Below are positions 54,557-55,436 of a stretch of 55,436 bases of DNA, one piece after another; within the stretch, counting starts at the first letter, position 1, and each line of letters begins with the position of its first letter. The stretch is from Spirogloea muscicola (lineage: Eukaryota > Streptophyta > Zygnematophyceae > Spirogloeales > Spirogloeaceae): NCBI GenBank assembly GCA_009602725.1, contig WELB01000004.1, positions 1,554,242 to 1,609,677 of the forward strand, given 5' to 3'. Under the pieces are notes generated by a model. It ran no database searches. It was not told where the DNA came from and was given only the letters and a program-made list of their open reading frames with translations. The position numbers and the translations under genes were made by a program.

Positions 54557-55290
54557 TCAGTACCCGCGAGTGAGCAACAGCAGGTCAGAGTAGCTCGCTG
54601 CAGGGAAAGAGGCACTCTGGCGACCCGGAGGCAGCAGCCATAGCGCGGCCAGCGCGCGCGTGGACCGCATGAGCCAAAGAGCGCCGGAGCGAGACCGCCA
54701 GCCTCATCAGAAGTACCTGAGCGAGGGAGCCGGCAGCATTAAAGCCTGGCGAACCCGGCCGTCGCTCGATGGCCTGCCGGGCAAGCCGCTGGAGGAGATC
54801 CAACCAGCCACTGCCAAAGGCCCCGTGAACGTCAATGGCGAGGGCCGCGAAGACATCGCCGGGAGGGTGGTCCGCGTACTTGCGCTCCTTACTCCGAGCC
54901 GCCAAAGCGACCGCGTGCCTGGCGAGCGTCGCCGAGACTTCGCGGGGATGGCCGAATCAACGCAATCTGCAGTCACCACATCAGCGATGATACGTGGACC
55001 TCCTCCGGGCGGGATGGCAACGAGGTCCGCGCGGCGGGTGTGAATCTGTCCGTCAGCGCCCCGCAGGATGGGCATGATCGTCGAGTTCTCCACTGCCACC
55101 TTGTAGCCGGCCTCAAGGAACACACCCTGCATGGCGTCTCGCAGGAGGTCATGTGAACCTGTCCGCTCGCCCCCGTGCGCGCAGCGGAGCATGTGGGCCG
55201 CCAGCGCCGCAGGGTCATCGTGGCGGGCACCGCACTCGCACTGTTGGACCCCGACGAGGCAGAGAGGGAGGAGGCCAAGGAACCGGTGGG
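54557..55290 (-). mobile_element. most complete non-LTR retroelement 3' end: Cys/His knuckle + endonuclease-like domain
   Basis: Read on the minus strand from about 55290: FRTAAHRFLGLLPLCLVG; then CECGARHDDPAALAAHMLRC, a C-x-C-x12-H-x3-C knuckle with a conserved His after it (SHDLLRDAM, the RHN-like position of R2-type elements); then TRRADLVAIPPGGGPRIIAD, VVTADCVDSAIPAKS, a frame change near 54905-54960, KERKYADHPPGDVFAALAID, VHGAFGSGWLDLLQRL, NAAGSLAQVLLMRLAVSLRR, and after a second frame change near 54600, YSDLLLLTRGY with stop at 54557-54559. Knuckle, R-x-D-L-V-x(n)-D and a later K match the C-terminal layout of restriction-like-endonuclease non-LTR elements. Two frameshifts make this copy inactive, and the reverse transcriptase is not present. 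Confidence 0.7.
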
Positions 55291-55309
55291 CCGCCGTCCT
55301 GAATCTGAC

Positions 55310-55376
55310 GAAAGGGCTCGCCCATAGAGAGAAGGCGCGCGGTGCGCATGAAACTAAAGCGAGGCCAATTCAAGCC
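55310..55376. repeat. partial tail and dispersed GCGCGCGGTGCGCATG repeat
   Basis: GGGCTCGCCCATAGAGAGAAG (a minus-strand tail end) is fused to the GCGCGCGGTGCGCATG...AGGCCAATTC block that also occurs at 8916-8966, suggesting both belong to one larger unlisted repeat. Confidence 0.5.
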
Positions 55377-55436
55377 AATACATTGTTGAGACAAAAACTA
55401 GCGCAAAGATAAGGGGGCCTTGTTGACCCATCAAAC

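Overview
This is a nuclear, intron-rich eukaryotic window, most likely from a green alga or another early green-lineage organism. The support is: short exons with GT-AG introns; proteins typical of the plant lineage (a chloroplast-type MATE carrier, a PsbP-domain protein, a TITAN9-like protein, plant-type CAND1 and PRMT4/CARM1); an ERdj3A-like J-protein; and degenerate TTTAGGG (plant-type telomere) tracts inside the chromosome. Exons and gene starts are GC-rich, with CGG/GCC triplet runs, while introns are more AT-rich. I cannot name the species. Nothing here looks bacterial, and I recognised no tRNA, rRNA or CRISPR array.

Layout. 1-3.4 kb: retroelement ends and a long imperfect inverted repeat. 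4.0-7.65 kb (+): ER J-domain/thioredoxin-like chaperone (9 exons, 591 aa in my model). 8.6-9.5 kb: retroelement tails. 9.7-14.8 kb (+): MATE carrier (12 exons, about 550 aa) with two tandem look-alike exons for its first membrane helix. 15.8-21.4 kb (-): type II membrane protein with a very long acidic stem and a fucosyltransferase-like domain. 21.9-24.6 kb: dense retroelement array. 25.5-27.6 kb (-): TITAN9-like coiled-coil protein. 27.8-30.05 kb: second retroelement array. 30.5-39.7 kb (+): CAND1, split into about 28 small exons. 40.5-42.5 kb (-): unidentified coiled-coil/acidic protein running into an 886-base assembly gap. 43.4-48.0 kb (+): PRMT4/CARM1 arginine methyltransferase, 5' end lost in that gap. 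48.6-49.65 kb (-): probable unidentified gene. 50.0-51.0 kb: telomere-like tract, GC island and a Ty1/copia integrase relic. 51.2-53.3 kb (+): PsbP-domain protein lacking its first exon. 53.6-55.4 kb: more retroelement, including the most complete 3' end.

The genes do not form one pathway; they are ordinary housekeeping and plastid genes. The unusual part is the intergenic DNA. One family of non-LTR retrotransposon 3' ends recurs throughout. It encodes a Cys/His knuckle followed by a restriction-like endonuclease-type domain ending in LL(S/T)RGY, then a short 3' UTR with a conserved GGGCTG...CAGCCC stem-loop. The copies are 5'-truncated and often joined head to tail, as if new copies landed in the tail of older ones. 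They sit between genes, often close to GC-rich gene starts. The second point of interest is the pair of alternative-looking first-helix exons in the MATE gene. Exon boundaries given below come from splice motifs, reading phase and remembered family sequence, not from transcripts.
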